Assembly: GCF_000002075.1 (NCBI RefSeq) | Contig: NW_004797330.1 | Location: 192,911-256,910, forward strand | Source: Aplysia californica | Lineage: Eukaryota > Mollusca > Gastropoda > Aplysiida > Aplysiidae | Direction: 5' to 3' | Length of the DNA stretch: 64,000 bases | In this document: in pieces, positions 1 to 11,300 of the stretch | Layout of the letters: each line of letters starts with the position of its first letter | Numbering within the stretch: position 1 is the first letter of the stretch | The notes under the pieces: generated by a model | What the model was told of the DNA's origin: nothing | The model's database searches: none | The model's input: only the letters and a program-made list of their open reading frames with translations | Position numbers and translations under genes: made by a program

Positions 1-2
1 CT

Positions 3-73
3 GAATAACATTTTTTCATATTCGGACTCGAGTCCGAATAACATTTTTTCATATTCGGACTCGAGTCCGAATA
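3..73. repeat. 33-bp direct repeat carrying a perfect 20-bp palindrome
   Basis: A 33-bp unit occurs twice in tandem, at 3-35 and 36-68. Each copy ends in the perfect palindrome ATTCGGACTCGAGTCCGAAT, at 20-39 and 53-72. It lies inside the presumed first intron of the KLHDC4 gene. It could be the edge of a larger tandem array or transposon end cut by the window border. Confidence 0.8.
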
Positions 74-335
74 ATCACTTCGTTACCGAAAACACGTCGT
101 TCCATGTGGGTATCCCCCCAGGAAGTGATGAAATCACATTACTAAAATTAGCAGCCAATCAGAAAGATGCGTCATTTCTACGTTTAACGGCATGTATCCA
201 TTGTCCAACCTCCATCTCCTCCTAAATTCCCCTGTCTAAGACGGAAAATGTACGGAAATTATTTTCTGGATCCCATGCGATTCCACAGGTTCGACTGACT
301 GTGACTCTCTCTCTTGCTAATTAACGTTGACCTAC

Positions 336-449
336 CTCTCCTTTTCCTTCTAGTTCTTTTTTGCTGCGCTTTTCAGCCTTTTTTTCAGCTTTCTGTTCAG
401 TTTTTTCTTTGCCTTTTCCCTTCTTATCCTTTTTATTTTTCTTCCCCAT
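336..449 (-). CDS. KLHDC4: KLHDC4 orthologue, first coding exon (partial gene)
   Basis: The minus strand reads 38 codons from an ATG at 449-447 to a consensus donor (GAG then GTAGGT) after 336. The peptide begins MGKKNKKDKKGKGKEKTEQK and continues with more Lys/Glu-rich sequence including KRSKKE. Human KLHDC4 begins MGKKGKKEKKGRGAEKT, has KRSRKEE at the same distance, and also ends its first exon at about this point. The start has adenine at -3 and G at +4. The six-Kelch-repeat body of the protein lies beyond the left edge, so it is not seen here. KLHDC4 is a conserved Kelch protein of poorly defined function. The gene points away from ZCCHC14. A chance Lys-rich ORF is the only alternative, and the residue-by-residue match makes that unlikely. 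Confidence 0.8.
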
Positions 450-1465
450 TTTGCTCAGTTCAACGCCAACGATCAGCTCAACTCACTCTCGTGGATGTGT
501 AAACACGTTAAAGAGAAAGGAGAAACCGAAAGTACTTTGAATTTCCGCTTCCGTAAACAATGAAACCACGTGCTGTCACATAGAAGTTCTGAGGTAAATG
601 CTCATTTGCTGCGGGCTGAGTACGCCTTGAATCAGCGGTTTACTGTAAAACATAAAGTGTTGGAGAAACAATAACTGGAAAATAGCCTTTTCATTTTACA
701 CGTCTCCTTTGACATTATTATTTAGGCATAATTGCTTTTAGGCTTTCGAAACAAATAAAGACAAAGTACAAACATCTACTGGTTAATAAATGAAGCAAAA
801 TCCAACATTGATTAACTCTCAAAACGAGGTAAATGGGACAATCATGCACACTGGACCTTTTGAGACAAATCGAACATATTTTGGGGATTTTAACTTCGCA
901 CTTAGTGTTCTGAAGTAGACCTAAGGGATATTTTCCTTCTTAATTCTTTCTTGTTGTTGTTGTTGTTGTTGTTGTTTAAAGGGAACCTAAACAAATGGGT
1001 AACAGGGAAATATCAGGGAAACGTAGCTTTTTTTTTTTTTAGAGCATCCGAGCAAAGGAATGAATGGAGAACCATGATCGCCGATGTCTGTCGCAGATCT
1101 GGCACTGGATGATGATGATGATAACTCTGAACTCCAAAGCAGACAGCTTCCTCTCGTTCTTGTCTGCTAGATTTTGACATCGAACGCCGGTTACATGCTT
1201 CCCCGCCGCGCCTCACCCCGACCGTTCCGTGTGGCTTTTTTCTCTTGAACTAGACAGAATTGTAAACTGTTATCTGTGTTCATCGAGATAAATAATATAT
1301 TATAGTCAACAATGAAATGACTTGTAATATAAAGCATTTGTGTGATTCGATTAACTGGATTAGATTTGTCAATTAATTTATGCATCTAGATGAGACATAA
1401 GAACATGAAAGATCAATAGATTTCAGCCACATTATGGGCCCGCACATTTACAACAAGCTCTCTCT

Positions 1466-1773
1466 CTTCTTCTTCTTCTTAATTCTTCTTCTTCTTCTTA
1501 ATTCTTCTTCTTCTTCTTCTTCTTCTTCTTCTTCTTCTTCTTCTTCTTCTTCTTCTTCTTCTTCTTCTTCTTCTTCTTCCTTCTCCTTCTCCTTCTCCTT
1601 CTCCTTCTTCTTCTTCTTCTTCTTCTTCTTCTTCTTCTTCTTCTTCTTCTTCTTCTTCTTCTTCTTCTTCTTCTTCTTCTTCTTCTTCTTCTTCTTCTTC
1701 TTCTTCTTCTTCTTCTTCTTCTTCTTCTTCTTCTTCTTCTTCTTCTTCTTCTTCTTCTTCTTCTTCTTCTTCT
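1466..1773. repeat. (CTT)n microsatellite, about 300 bp
   Basis: Almost uninterrupted CTT repeats with a short CTTCTC-type variant near 1580-1605. It creates long spurious ORFs on both strands (poly-Ser/Phe, poly-Lys, poly-Glu). One strand is pure polypyrimidine, so triplex formation is possible. Confidence 0.97.
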
Positions 1774-3090
1774 CCATCTTCTTCGCCTACATTAATTGTT
1801 GTATTATAGCACACTCTAGTGTTAGCTGCTGCAGAGCAGCTGTAATAGCAGTAGTAGTGCCATCATCATCATCAGCAGCAGCAGTAGTAATAGTAGCAGC
1901 AGCTGCAGCAGCAGCAGCAGTATAGCAGCAGAAGTAGTTCTTGTACTGGCAGTTCGAAGCTACAGCAGCAGCAGCAGCAGAAGTAGTAATACAAAATTAA
2001 TACTATGAATATTATAGAAAACATTTTAATAATAATATGCACTTTATTGTTACTATTTCATTGTTGACATTCTGGATGCAATCCTTGTTGTTCTTGGAAT
2101 TATCTTACGCAGTGACCATGGGTGTGAACGGATATTATTCTTTGGTCTCTTCACAAAATTAAACGTTTCAGTCGTGATGCATACTATATTGTGGCAGACA
2201 TCATTTTCTTACGATTCACTTATCACGCATCAATGAAGTTATCTATTCAAGTGTCTGGTTTTAGTATTATTATACCAGAGATATATTTAGCAGAGAAAGT
2301 GGTTCCACGCAAAAACCTCCGTCGGCGTCATCTATGATTCACGATTGGTAAAGAAAGGACGAAGAACAAGTCATCGAAAGAGAGAAAAAAAAAGAAAAAA
2401 AACTCCCGAAATATGAAATGACTATCTTTGTCAGGTTTACAGAATAGTTCATTTACGTTAATGCTGTTCTTCTATAATAATTAATGCTAGTCCTTTTCAA
2501 ATACCACTTTCTTGACATTTTGACATGAGTCTGGCTGAGGATACATGATGGATTCCATATCTCGAGGAAGAAACACCTTATAACAGAATTCATCACAATG
2601 GTATCTATTATTCTGACAAGAGTATCTTTTTGGATTTGTTGAGCTATTCTAGCTTTTTATATTCCAGCCTTTTGATCTCATTTCGTCTCCAGTTGTGCTA
2701 GTCAATCTGTTACTTTCGAGAAGGCAGTCCCCCACTAGGATCAATTTTACCATTTCCTTCTTCCATTCCTCTTCTACCCACCTCCCTGCCGCACTTGTCC
2801 ATTACCTTGTCGCAAGTGAAGAACTAATTCCTTCTTCTGCATACATCACACATGCCTTCCGTCGCCTTCCAATTCTATGTCCATTAGTTCCCTCGTGATT
2901 ATTGCCTACAGCTGTAAGGATCTCTGGCAATAGTATAATGAAAAATCTCAAACTCAATGTCATTCTTAAGAAGACCATTGATACTTTCTGAAAGTGAAAA
3001 TGTCTATGAAAAAAATATGGAAAACTAAATGAGCGCTGTATACTAGCAGGGAAATGGGCCTAACAAATGGGATCTTAGGGTTACGTGTGG

Positions 3091-3435
3091 TTACAGGTTA
3101 ATCTCTATACCCTGAAGCTGTATGTCAGTGGTTCCGTTGTGACCAGGGCTATTGAAATGTTGTCCGACTGGGGTGCATGAGTGGTTTTGTACTGAGTACC
3201 TGTGATTGTTAAATCTGGCCCTAAGAGTGGTGGTGGTTTGTCCTACATATTGGGCAGAGCATATTTTGCATGTTGTTAAGTAGATTACATTTTTAGTTTC
3301 GCAGTTGATGTTATCTGTAAGAACTTTTTTGAAAAGAGGTCCCTCTACGTGGTTGGTTTCTGTCATGTCTGGGCATGTTTTGCACCTAGGTTTCTTGCAG
3401 GGGTGGTTCTGGGGGTTTGTGAGAGGTATATAAGT
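3091..3435 (-). mobile_element. Penelope-like element fragment, GIY-YIG endonuclease region
   Basis: An open frame on the minus strand encodes, in order, a Cys-rich lead (PCKKPRCKTC) and then the GIY-YIG-type core VIYLTTCKICSAQYVGQT, followed by LRARFNNHR and H..S.GH motifs. This order of Cys-rich linker and GIY-YIG domain is typical of the C-terminal end of Penelope-like retroelements. The VIYL and YVG motifs and the RFNNHR arginine are visible. The frame opens after a stop near 3436 and ends at 3091. No reverse transcriptase was found upstream, so it is a 5'-truncated fossil. Confidence 0.85.
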
Positions 3436-3627
3436 TTAAAAGTTAAAGGCAGTAGAGAATCTTTGGTTACACTCGTCCTATAGGCATGACCAGGGGTGGC
3501 TCGTGATTTGTAGCACTGACCGGCTGCCCATCACATCGATCAATTCCCTTTTCGCTCGTCCTCCTTTTTATCACCAACACTCGCCGTTGTATACCTACAT
3601 CTTTGCTGTCCCTCACTACACAAACAA

Positions 3628-3629
<2 letters not shown>

Positions 3630-3690
<61 letters not shown>
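3630..3690. repeat. (CA)n microsatellite
   Basis: About 60 bp of nearly pure CA dinucleotides. Confidence 0.97.
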
Positions 3691-4737
3691 CACGCGCGGT
3701 CGTGTTACAGAGTATACGTACAATTAACATAGTCTGAAGAAATAACTGATACCGTAACAATAACATGATGCAGTCCCGTGCAGATCAAGTCTAGAATCAA
3801 ATACAACGGGCAAGGTACTTTAAAATGCACACACACTGAACATAGCACACAATTCCTGGTCATAATTTAATCAAACCTTCTGGTCGCAATTCTCAGAATA
3901 CTGCATTAGTGTAAGTCGGGAACTGTGTCAAATGCTAATGATAGAACTCAGAGTCTGGTTGGGGGAGGGGGGGGGGGGTGTGTGTCTCAGACAGTAGGAA
4001 GTAGGTAAGGAATATAACATCAAACAGAACAGTGAGTGACCAAAAACCTATAGGCAATATCAATTTGAGCCATGATGACAATACATGTACTGACAGTAAT
4101 TAAAGACAATTTTGCTGAAAACGATGGTGATGAAACACGTGTATTACGTGTATTAAACAGTCTTATCCGTCAATAAAAAGTAAACAGCTGAGAAGCAATA
4201 TTGGCAACTAGAGTTTTCTTCTGTAGGCCCAGTAGACAATTTGTAAAATCGCCGGCTTGGATTGAGGTGTTCGCTCGAAGTTGTTCGTTACGACAGGAGG
4301 TGGTGATAGCAAAGTTGCGAGCCACCGTCAATAAAACAGAGACGAAGGAAAGAGAATCTGGAGTGCATCAACTTATCAGTGAACCCATATCGTCTTTTTC
4401 AAGCGCCTTCAAATCGCAAAGTGCTTTTTGCATGTTGACAATAAATATTAATTCAGATTTACTCGAAACTGAATGAACATTATTAGCAGCAGTAAATCTC
4501 TTGCCCACTGTCCACTCAACTGTTTAGCCGATAAAAAGTGACCGGCTCCGCCGATCTTGCCTAGTTAACCAACCGCCCCTTGGCATGACGTCGCAGTGAA
4601 TCCCATTAGATGGCTTCACAAAAAAGGGAGACCATGGATGTGAGAAATGCAACTAAGAACTTAGTAAGATCAGACATATGGAAGATTTTCAGGTCAACTT
4701 CAAATTAATTATACAATAGTCCTATTTCCTCTCTTAA

Positions 4738-5050
4738 TTGCGTCTAGTAATCGCTGGATCCGTCACCCGTTCGCTTGTGAGGCCGTCAATATTGAAAAGG
4801 ATTTCAAATTTCCTCAAACGAAAGCGAGGGAGATTCTTTGAAACAGCCACTTTGTTTCCTTGGTATCACCATAAGCAACTGACGGCCGACTTTGTGAAGG
4901 AACAAGATCGTCAGAGGGCCGTAGACGAACACCGCGGGAACGAATTAATTTTAAATCGTAGCGGTCGGTGAAGTTCGCCGCGTGTTTTCGGATGATCTCG
5001 GTTTCTGCGGGCCCCGCCTCGAAATGGTGCATGACAATTAGGTTGTTTAC
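4738..5050 (+). promoter_or_regulatory. candidate ZCCHC14 promoter or 5' UTR region
   Basis: This stretch is clearly richer in G, C and CpG than its surroundings and lies 350-650 bp upstream of the ZCCHC14 start codon. A pyrimidine-rich AG just before 5342 (TTTTCCTGTAG) could be an acceptor joining a non-coding first exon here to the coding exon. It is inferred from composition and position only. ORFs on both strands look like chance frames. Confidence 0.3.
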
Positions 5051-5397
5051 GGTAACAGATGTCCATGCAAGACTGATTCTGATACCGCTTAGAGTTGAGT
5101 TTCAAAACACACTATATGCTGGCAATGCTTGTAATGGACTACATATGATATATTCTTATTATCTGTGGCCAGAATATGTTTTTATAGTAAAAATTCTGCA
5201 AGTTTTGCTTTCATCTCGTATATGGCAAGAATGGTCATTGGTCTAGAGTAGAAAGTCCCGGATGCAACTTGCTCTTCTATGTTTTCAAGGAATTCTTCAT
5301 GGCGATTTTAGAGAGCATGATCGACATAATATTTTCCTGTAGATAGCATATAATATAGCTTCAGTTAGGATCGGATATTTATCACACCGAGGACAAC

Positions 5398-5895
5398 ATG
5401 GTTCGAAAAGAGGATTTGTGTGACTGGTTTAAAAACCTTCAAGCCCCAAAGAGACTTGATTACATGTGCGGGTTGTTGCATATGTGCCTCCCTTTGGAAC
5501 TACGGTTTGTTGGTTCGGTGTTGGAAGACTTGGCCAAGAAAGACTTTCATTTCCTAAGGGATAAGGAGATAAAAGCCAACAGTCCCCAAGACCTTTCCAG
5601 CAATGAGTCAAGCAGTCTTGCAGACTCCAATCTACGTGGCAAATTTCTCATTGCCCTTGCTCTGATGAATTCTGCAAATGTACAGTGCGCAGACATTATT
5701 TACTCAATCCTGAAGACAGCAGAAAGTCATTTTGAAAGTCTTGCTGGATCCATACTACTGGACAAAAAAGCTGCAGAGGAAATTGAGTTAATTTTGACCA
5801 TGGCAGTTCACCACCCAGCATTTAAAATGAGACAAAAGTTATATCTTGGCGATATACAGAAATTGGTCCAGAGACGGATCTATGAACTTCATGGG
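5398..5895 (+). CDS. ZCCHC14: ZCCHC14 coding exon 1 (residues 1-166)
   Basis: The frame is closed upstream by a TAG at 5356-5358, so the ATG at 5398 (AACATGG) is the first possible start. It encodes the conserved all-helical N-terminal region and ends RRIYELHG before the donor GTAACT. The exon ends in phase 0. Confidence 0.93.
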
Positions 5896-8292
5896 GTAAC
5901 TTTTAATTTTTGCAATTTTAGCCTTGTTCATTTTCATTGATTGCCTTTCACTTTACTTTGGTAAGATTGAAGAATACTGGACCAGCGGACTGACTTTGCC
6001 CATGTCTCAACCTTAGGAATTGATCATTTTGCCCAGTTTTTAATAGGCCTATCTCTCAATGAAGAATCTTGGACCGGTAGATCTATTCATTAAAAATTTG
6101 TCAGGTCTCCCCCCCTGAACCCCCCCCCCCCACCTCAGCCTCAGCCTCAACCACCCGCCCCACCCCACCCACCCCACATTCTCGCGCAATAGTGTATGGC
6201 CACCTCTATTCTCACCCGGAGTGAGAATAGTGCAGGCGAGTCTTGTGGCTATTCTCACCCGGTGCGCGTTCACCGAATTTTGCGTTCACCCTAAACCACA
6301 GAATTCTACACTGTGATAACAGAAAAATTTTAGAATTCTGTGCCGTGAACAAACGTTCCATTACAATTGTAGCCTACTAAAAGCGTACAATTTTGTCTGT
6401 GGGCAGTGGAGAGAGAGAGAGAAAGAGAGAGAGGAGTAGCGCGAGAATTTCCGGGCAAAACAAAATGGCGACCCGCGTAGTTCGGCTCGATTCGAAAAGT
6501 TAAATAGCCGTAGCATCTTTGTAGACAACCAAATTTATTTACTTTTGTGTTTTAACATCATTTTTTAACTTTGTTTTGGTCAATTTGATCGTCCACACCG
6601 ATAGACAGTATTCAGAAAGAGACGGAGAGAGAGAGAAGAGGGGAGGAGTTGATCTTGCGAGAACTTCCGGGCGGGTGAGAATAGCCACTTTCATAGTGTA
6701 TACGAGTGGTCCGGTATTCTTCAATCTTCCCCTTCATTTCATACTCTGATCTAGATATCTAGATTAGATCTAGTCTCTAGATTAGATCTAGTCTCTAGAT
6801 CTAGAGTCTAGTTTACTGCTAACAACATGCTACTGCTAGATCTAGATCTACTACTTTGTCTTTACTAGATTCTAGATCTAGATCTAGATCTAGATTCTAG
6901 ATCTACTGACTTAACTTTTACCACAAAAAAATTACACTAGATCTAGAGTCTAGATTAGATCTAGGCATAAATAATGACAACAATGTGTCTGATCTTACAG
7001 AACCTTACATGCACCACATAGCGAACATGCAACATCTAGAGAATGTGTATACATCCAGCATAAAAAACGCACACCATACGTTGTAGGCCTACAGTGTAGG
7101 CTACAGATTTTCAAGTCCTGAATTTTTTCTTGTTTAAAATTGAAACAGCTATACGTACAGCCCTCCCGTACGCATATCATCGAGGCTATGTATGTGTACG
7201 GCCCTCCATTTCACATGAATAAGCTAGGCTTTGTAGGCGGCACTTGTACTATGAAACCGGACACTACGAGTGGACAATCTTAAAACCTGGAAGCGCGCAT
7301 GATGCCCTTTATAAAGGGCATGAGCCGGGCTACCCGGGAAGCGCACAGGCCCTACATGAGGGATGACCTACTTCGATTGGTAAGCGCGCAGCTATAAAGG
7401 GCATAAAGGCTGACCTTTTTTCAATGGAAAATTTCAGCATTCCATGGAAAATGACGTAGTAAATTACAGGTCAAAGTTATAAATAGTGACCAATGACTAT
7501 GCAAGTTATATTGACCTCGTAGAGCGTCTCTTGGCCAAAGATCGTACTTAACAAAATAGTTCACTCAGCCAAGAAGGTGTCCGCGGAAGTCCGCACATAT
7601 TGGTTAAGGTGATCTGCAGTCTTTGTTTTGAAGCTCTCTTTCGTTTCACCAGAAGAAGAATAGGAATAGCACAGTTTGTTAGTTTCACTTTAAATAATAT
7701 ATTTTCACACAAGAAGTAGGGTAACCGTGATCGCAAAGTCCGCACTTTTTCGAAGAGGGCGCCACCGAATATTGAGGACACTTTTTTACTTGGCTCTATT
7801 ATAATTATAGAGGAGTTAACTATCACACGATCTTTGTCTTGGTCAAGATATTGATCAATAAAGTGACGCGGTCCAGCTGAGCGTTTATCAAGGCTGTGAG
7901 CATTAATCTCAGGGCTGTACGTAGCGAGAGCCGTACGCATGAGGTCCGTACGCATAGCCACGAGGCTATGCGTACGGGAGGAAGGGCCGTACGCATAGCC
8001 ATGCAGGCTTTTAAAATTATCCCCCCCCTTCTTCCTCTGTGAATCACCAACAGTATTGCTTGCCTTCTCTTTCTTTGTCTCTTTCTAATTTCTTTCTCCC
8101 CCACCTACTTTTCCACTCTATGATCTTTCTCTTTCTCTCGTTCCCTCCTGTCAACTGGGGCATGTGATTTTTGCTAGCACTTCCCCCTGTTCTCTACCCC
8201 CTCTCCTCTCTCTCTCCCCCCTCTCTCTCTCTCTCTCTCCCCTCTCTCTCTCTCTCTCTCTCTCTATCCCCCCCCTCTCTCTCTCTCTCTAT

Positions 8293-8369
<77 letters not shown>

Positions 8370-11300
8370 CCCGTTTTTTCCTACTCTTTGTCTCTATTAA
8401 AATTTATCGGCAATAACAGGCCTCCTCAGAGCCCAATCGGTTACAGCAGGGACAAAGACTAGTTAACAATGTGTAAAAAGAGAGAGAGAGCGAGTAAGGT
8501 AGTGATGGAGCAAGCCCATGCACGCCACTGCATCAGACTTTGATATATCCCTAAGCCTAGCTTAGTAATGACACCTGTAATACAGTAATGTGTCATGCGC
8601 AGACCTGTAAGGGAACTACTCATGAATAAATACAGCTGGATTAGTCCACAAATGCTTAATTCCCTTGCATTTCTGATTTAACAGGACTTTTTCTCTGGTC
8701 CCACCATCCCTGTTATACATACACTTCGTTTTAAGAAGGCTACTTGATTTTAAAAAAATAAAGGCTCGGTGTAAAAAATTTCGGGCGCAAAGAGTTGTTA
8801 AACCTGAATCACGTAACTCCTGCTTTTTTGAAATAATAAGAGGATCTAAAATGTTTTTCATTGGACATATCTTTCTGATCTTGACTTGATGCTGATGTGT
8901 GTCAGCTGTAGTGCCTATCATGGCCACTGTCAGTTAAAATGACTGAAGTTGCCGTTCTTTTTGGTTCATGATGAATAATATAGTGTAGCTTCAGGCACTA
9001 ACCATCGTACTGTAAATTTTTCTTAGATGCTTTTACTTATGCTTGAAATTAAAGCATGTATATTTTGATTTCCATACAGTCAGACCAATTATCTTGTTGT
9101 ATTAAATAGTCATGTGATTAAAGTGGGCCATTTATCATAATTTATGTCTATTAGTAGTAAAATGGTTTTACATTATAATTCTTTTTTGTGTGTGAGTGTA
9201 AAAAGTGTCTCCAGACTGAGTTACTTTGAGGCTATTGTCATTGATATATATGGGAAAATTCTCATAGTTTCCTTGGGTCTAGAAGTCAAGTCTTCGTGCA
9301 AGACTGCCAAAAATACCATTTATAGAAACGTGATGCATAAAAGAGAATTACATATATGAGCAATTGCCAAAACGTGAGACTCTTGAGACTCAGTGGTGCA
9401 AAAAAATTGTTCTTACCAATTTGACTCTCTTTTCTGTCAGTCACAGATTGACATTTAGTGCTCATATTCCTAGAGTATCAGAGCAAGGAGACGTACGGTT
9501 TTGGAGATATGGGTCTATTGGTTTGGCAACTACTGTATTTCTTGTATGTGACAGTGATGACAAAAACAGATAAACAGCAAGGCAAATTATAGACTTTAAA
9601 TTCCATTTGTTTAACAAACACTTTGTACACTATGAACTCCATTCATAATGGTAATATGAATGACAAGCTTTGTAACAATGACGCAGTGCACAGAACATGT
9701 GATCATTGTTATGTACAAGAAAGGATACAAAAGCACAAAATCAATTGAGCTGACCTGTACATAACAGTGATGACAAACATGACTTGTACATAACAATGAT
9801 GACACAATGTACAGGAAAAGACAAAAGTCTTGCCTCCAGAGATAAAAGCGCACTTTAAGAATTAAAAAAAAACCCAGGAGAGGTTTCTTTTGCTTTAAAG
9901 CAGATATCAGGTCATATCAAAGACAGTGGACGATCACAATTATGTTGCTAATTATGACAAACAGTACTCGTACATATCAGTGATGACAAAACATACTGGG
10001 AAAAGGTAAAATTATGCCTACAAAGAACAAATTTGCACTAAGAGATACACAGATCAATAAAGGCGTATTTTGTTTCTAAATGAATCTTGCATGTATGAAA
10101 TATATGTTGAAAACTTATTGATATTAGCAATGATGACAAATATTACTTGTACATAACAATGATGACACAATGACACAGTGTATTGGAAAAAGGTATATCA
10201 TACCAACAAAGAACAAATATGTGTATTTTTGAGTTACACAGATAAACAAGGACATGTTTGTTTATTTGTTTGAGTAAAGAGAGCACACATTACTTTAAAA
10301 TGTTTGCTCTTAGGACAATGTAATTTCTAGTACGTCAGTCAGTCTTGTACGGCTGCATGACGACACCCCAAACGTCATCACTGAGCACAAAAGCTAAATC
10401 TATAAGCACAGAAATGATCCATATCTCGAAGTTTGTTCACACATCACACTCTTGTTCCAGGAATCTAGTGTAAACACCGCAATTTCACTAAAATATTCAA
10501 CAGAGTAGCCTAAAAACACGCAAAACAGCCCAGTACGTCACATTCAACGCAAAATTCTTGTGCGTCACCGGACGCTGAAGGCAATGACTACTTTCGTTTT
10601 TCTGTTTCCCCCATTGCTTCCGTTGTTCTGGGGAAGCGGGTAAGGGGAAGTCACTCAAGAAAACAATTATATCCGGGCACTGTTGATGACCCGTTCAAAA
10701 TAAAAGTGGGCGAAATTCGGACTTCCGGCACGTCGCAAATTGACGACAATAACGGCGAATGTTAAACAGCCGACCGAAATCGTAGATCTAGGAACCCGAT
10801 GTTCCTTTCGCGCATCGCGGCTTTTGAAGTATTGAATAAACGACGATAGGCAAAGAGATTTAACCAGCTACAGTGATTCTACTGAAAGATAATGGAGCAT
10901 TTGCCAAAAGGTGGGATACCAGGGTGTGACAAATGAGGTCCAAAATCAACTTTATGTAATAATTCTTTAATCACCCATATTATATAGCCTAATGATTGCT
11001 CTTTCAGGCTCAGTAACTGCCAAAGCTGTATATGCAATGGTCTTGGTGTAATTCTGACTTGAATGACGGAAATAGCAAAAAGTTCGTTCATAACAATGAT
11101 GACACAAATTTATGAATACTCAAAGTTCCTTTCTTCAGCTAGGCTGATGCTATATTTTGAGACATAGCAAATAACTTCCAAAAATACATTGAATTGACAA
11201 TTTATAAAAATCTTTATTAATTTTTGATAAAATTACTTTTTTGTGTCATAATAGTTATGAACGAACAATAAGTGACCAAAATACTATCGATTATATCAAG

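Larger units (their letters stand above)
450..4737. other. divergent intergenic region between KLHDC4 and ZCCHC14
   Basis: I see no convincing coding exon here. The first 100 bases or so to the right of the KLHDC4 start must hold its 5' UTR and promoter, but no clear TATA box stands out. The rest holds a long CTT tract, imperfect CAG/CAT triplet runs at about 1860-1990, a (CA)n tract and one Penelope-like fragment. Bases 2000-3000 and 3700-4700 are ordinary AT-rich sequence in which I recognise nothing. Confidence 0.5.

Noticed and set aside
1434-1925. Long poly-Ser/Phe, poly-Lys and poly-Glu ORFs
   Set aside because: They are frames through the (CTT)n microsatellite on both strands and encode only homopolymers.
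4738-5246. Overlapping ORFs upstream of ZCCHC14
   Set aside because: Short, on both strands, without family resemblance; explained by higher GC content near a promoter.
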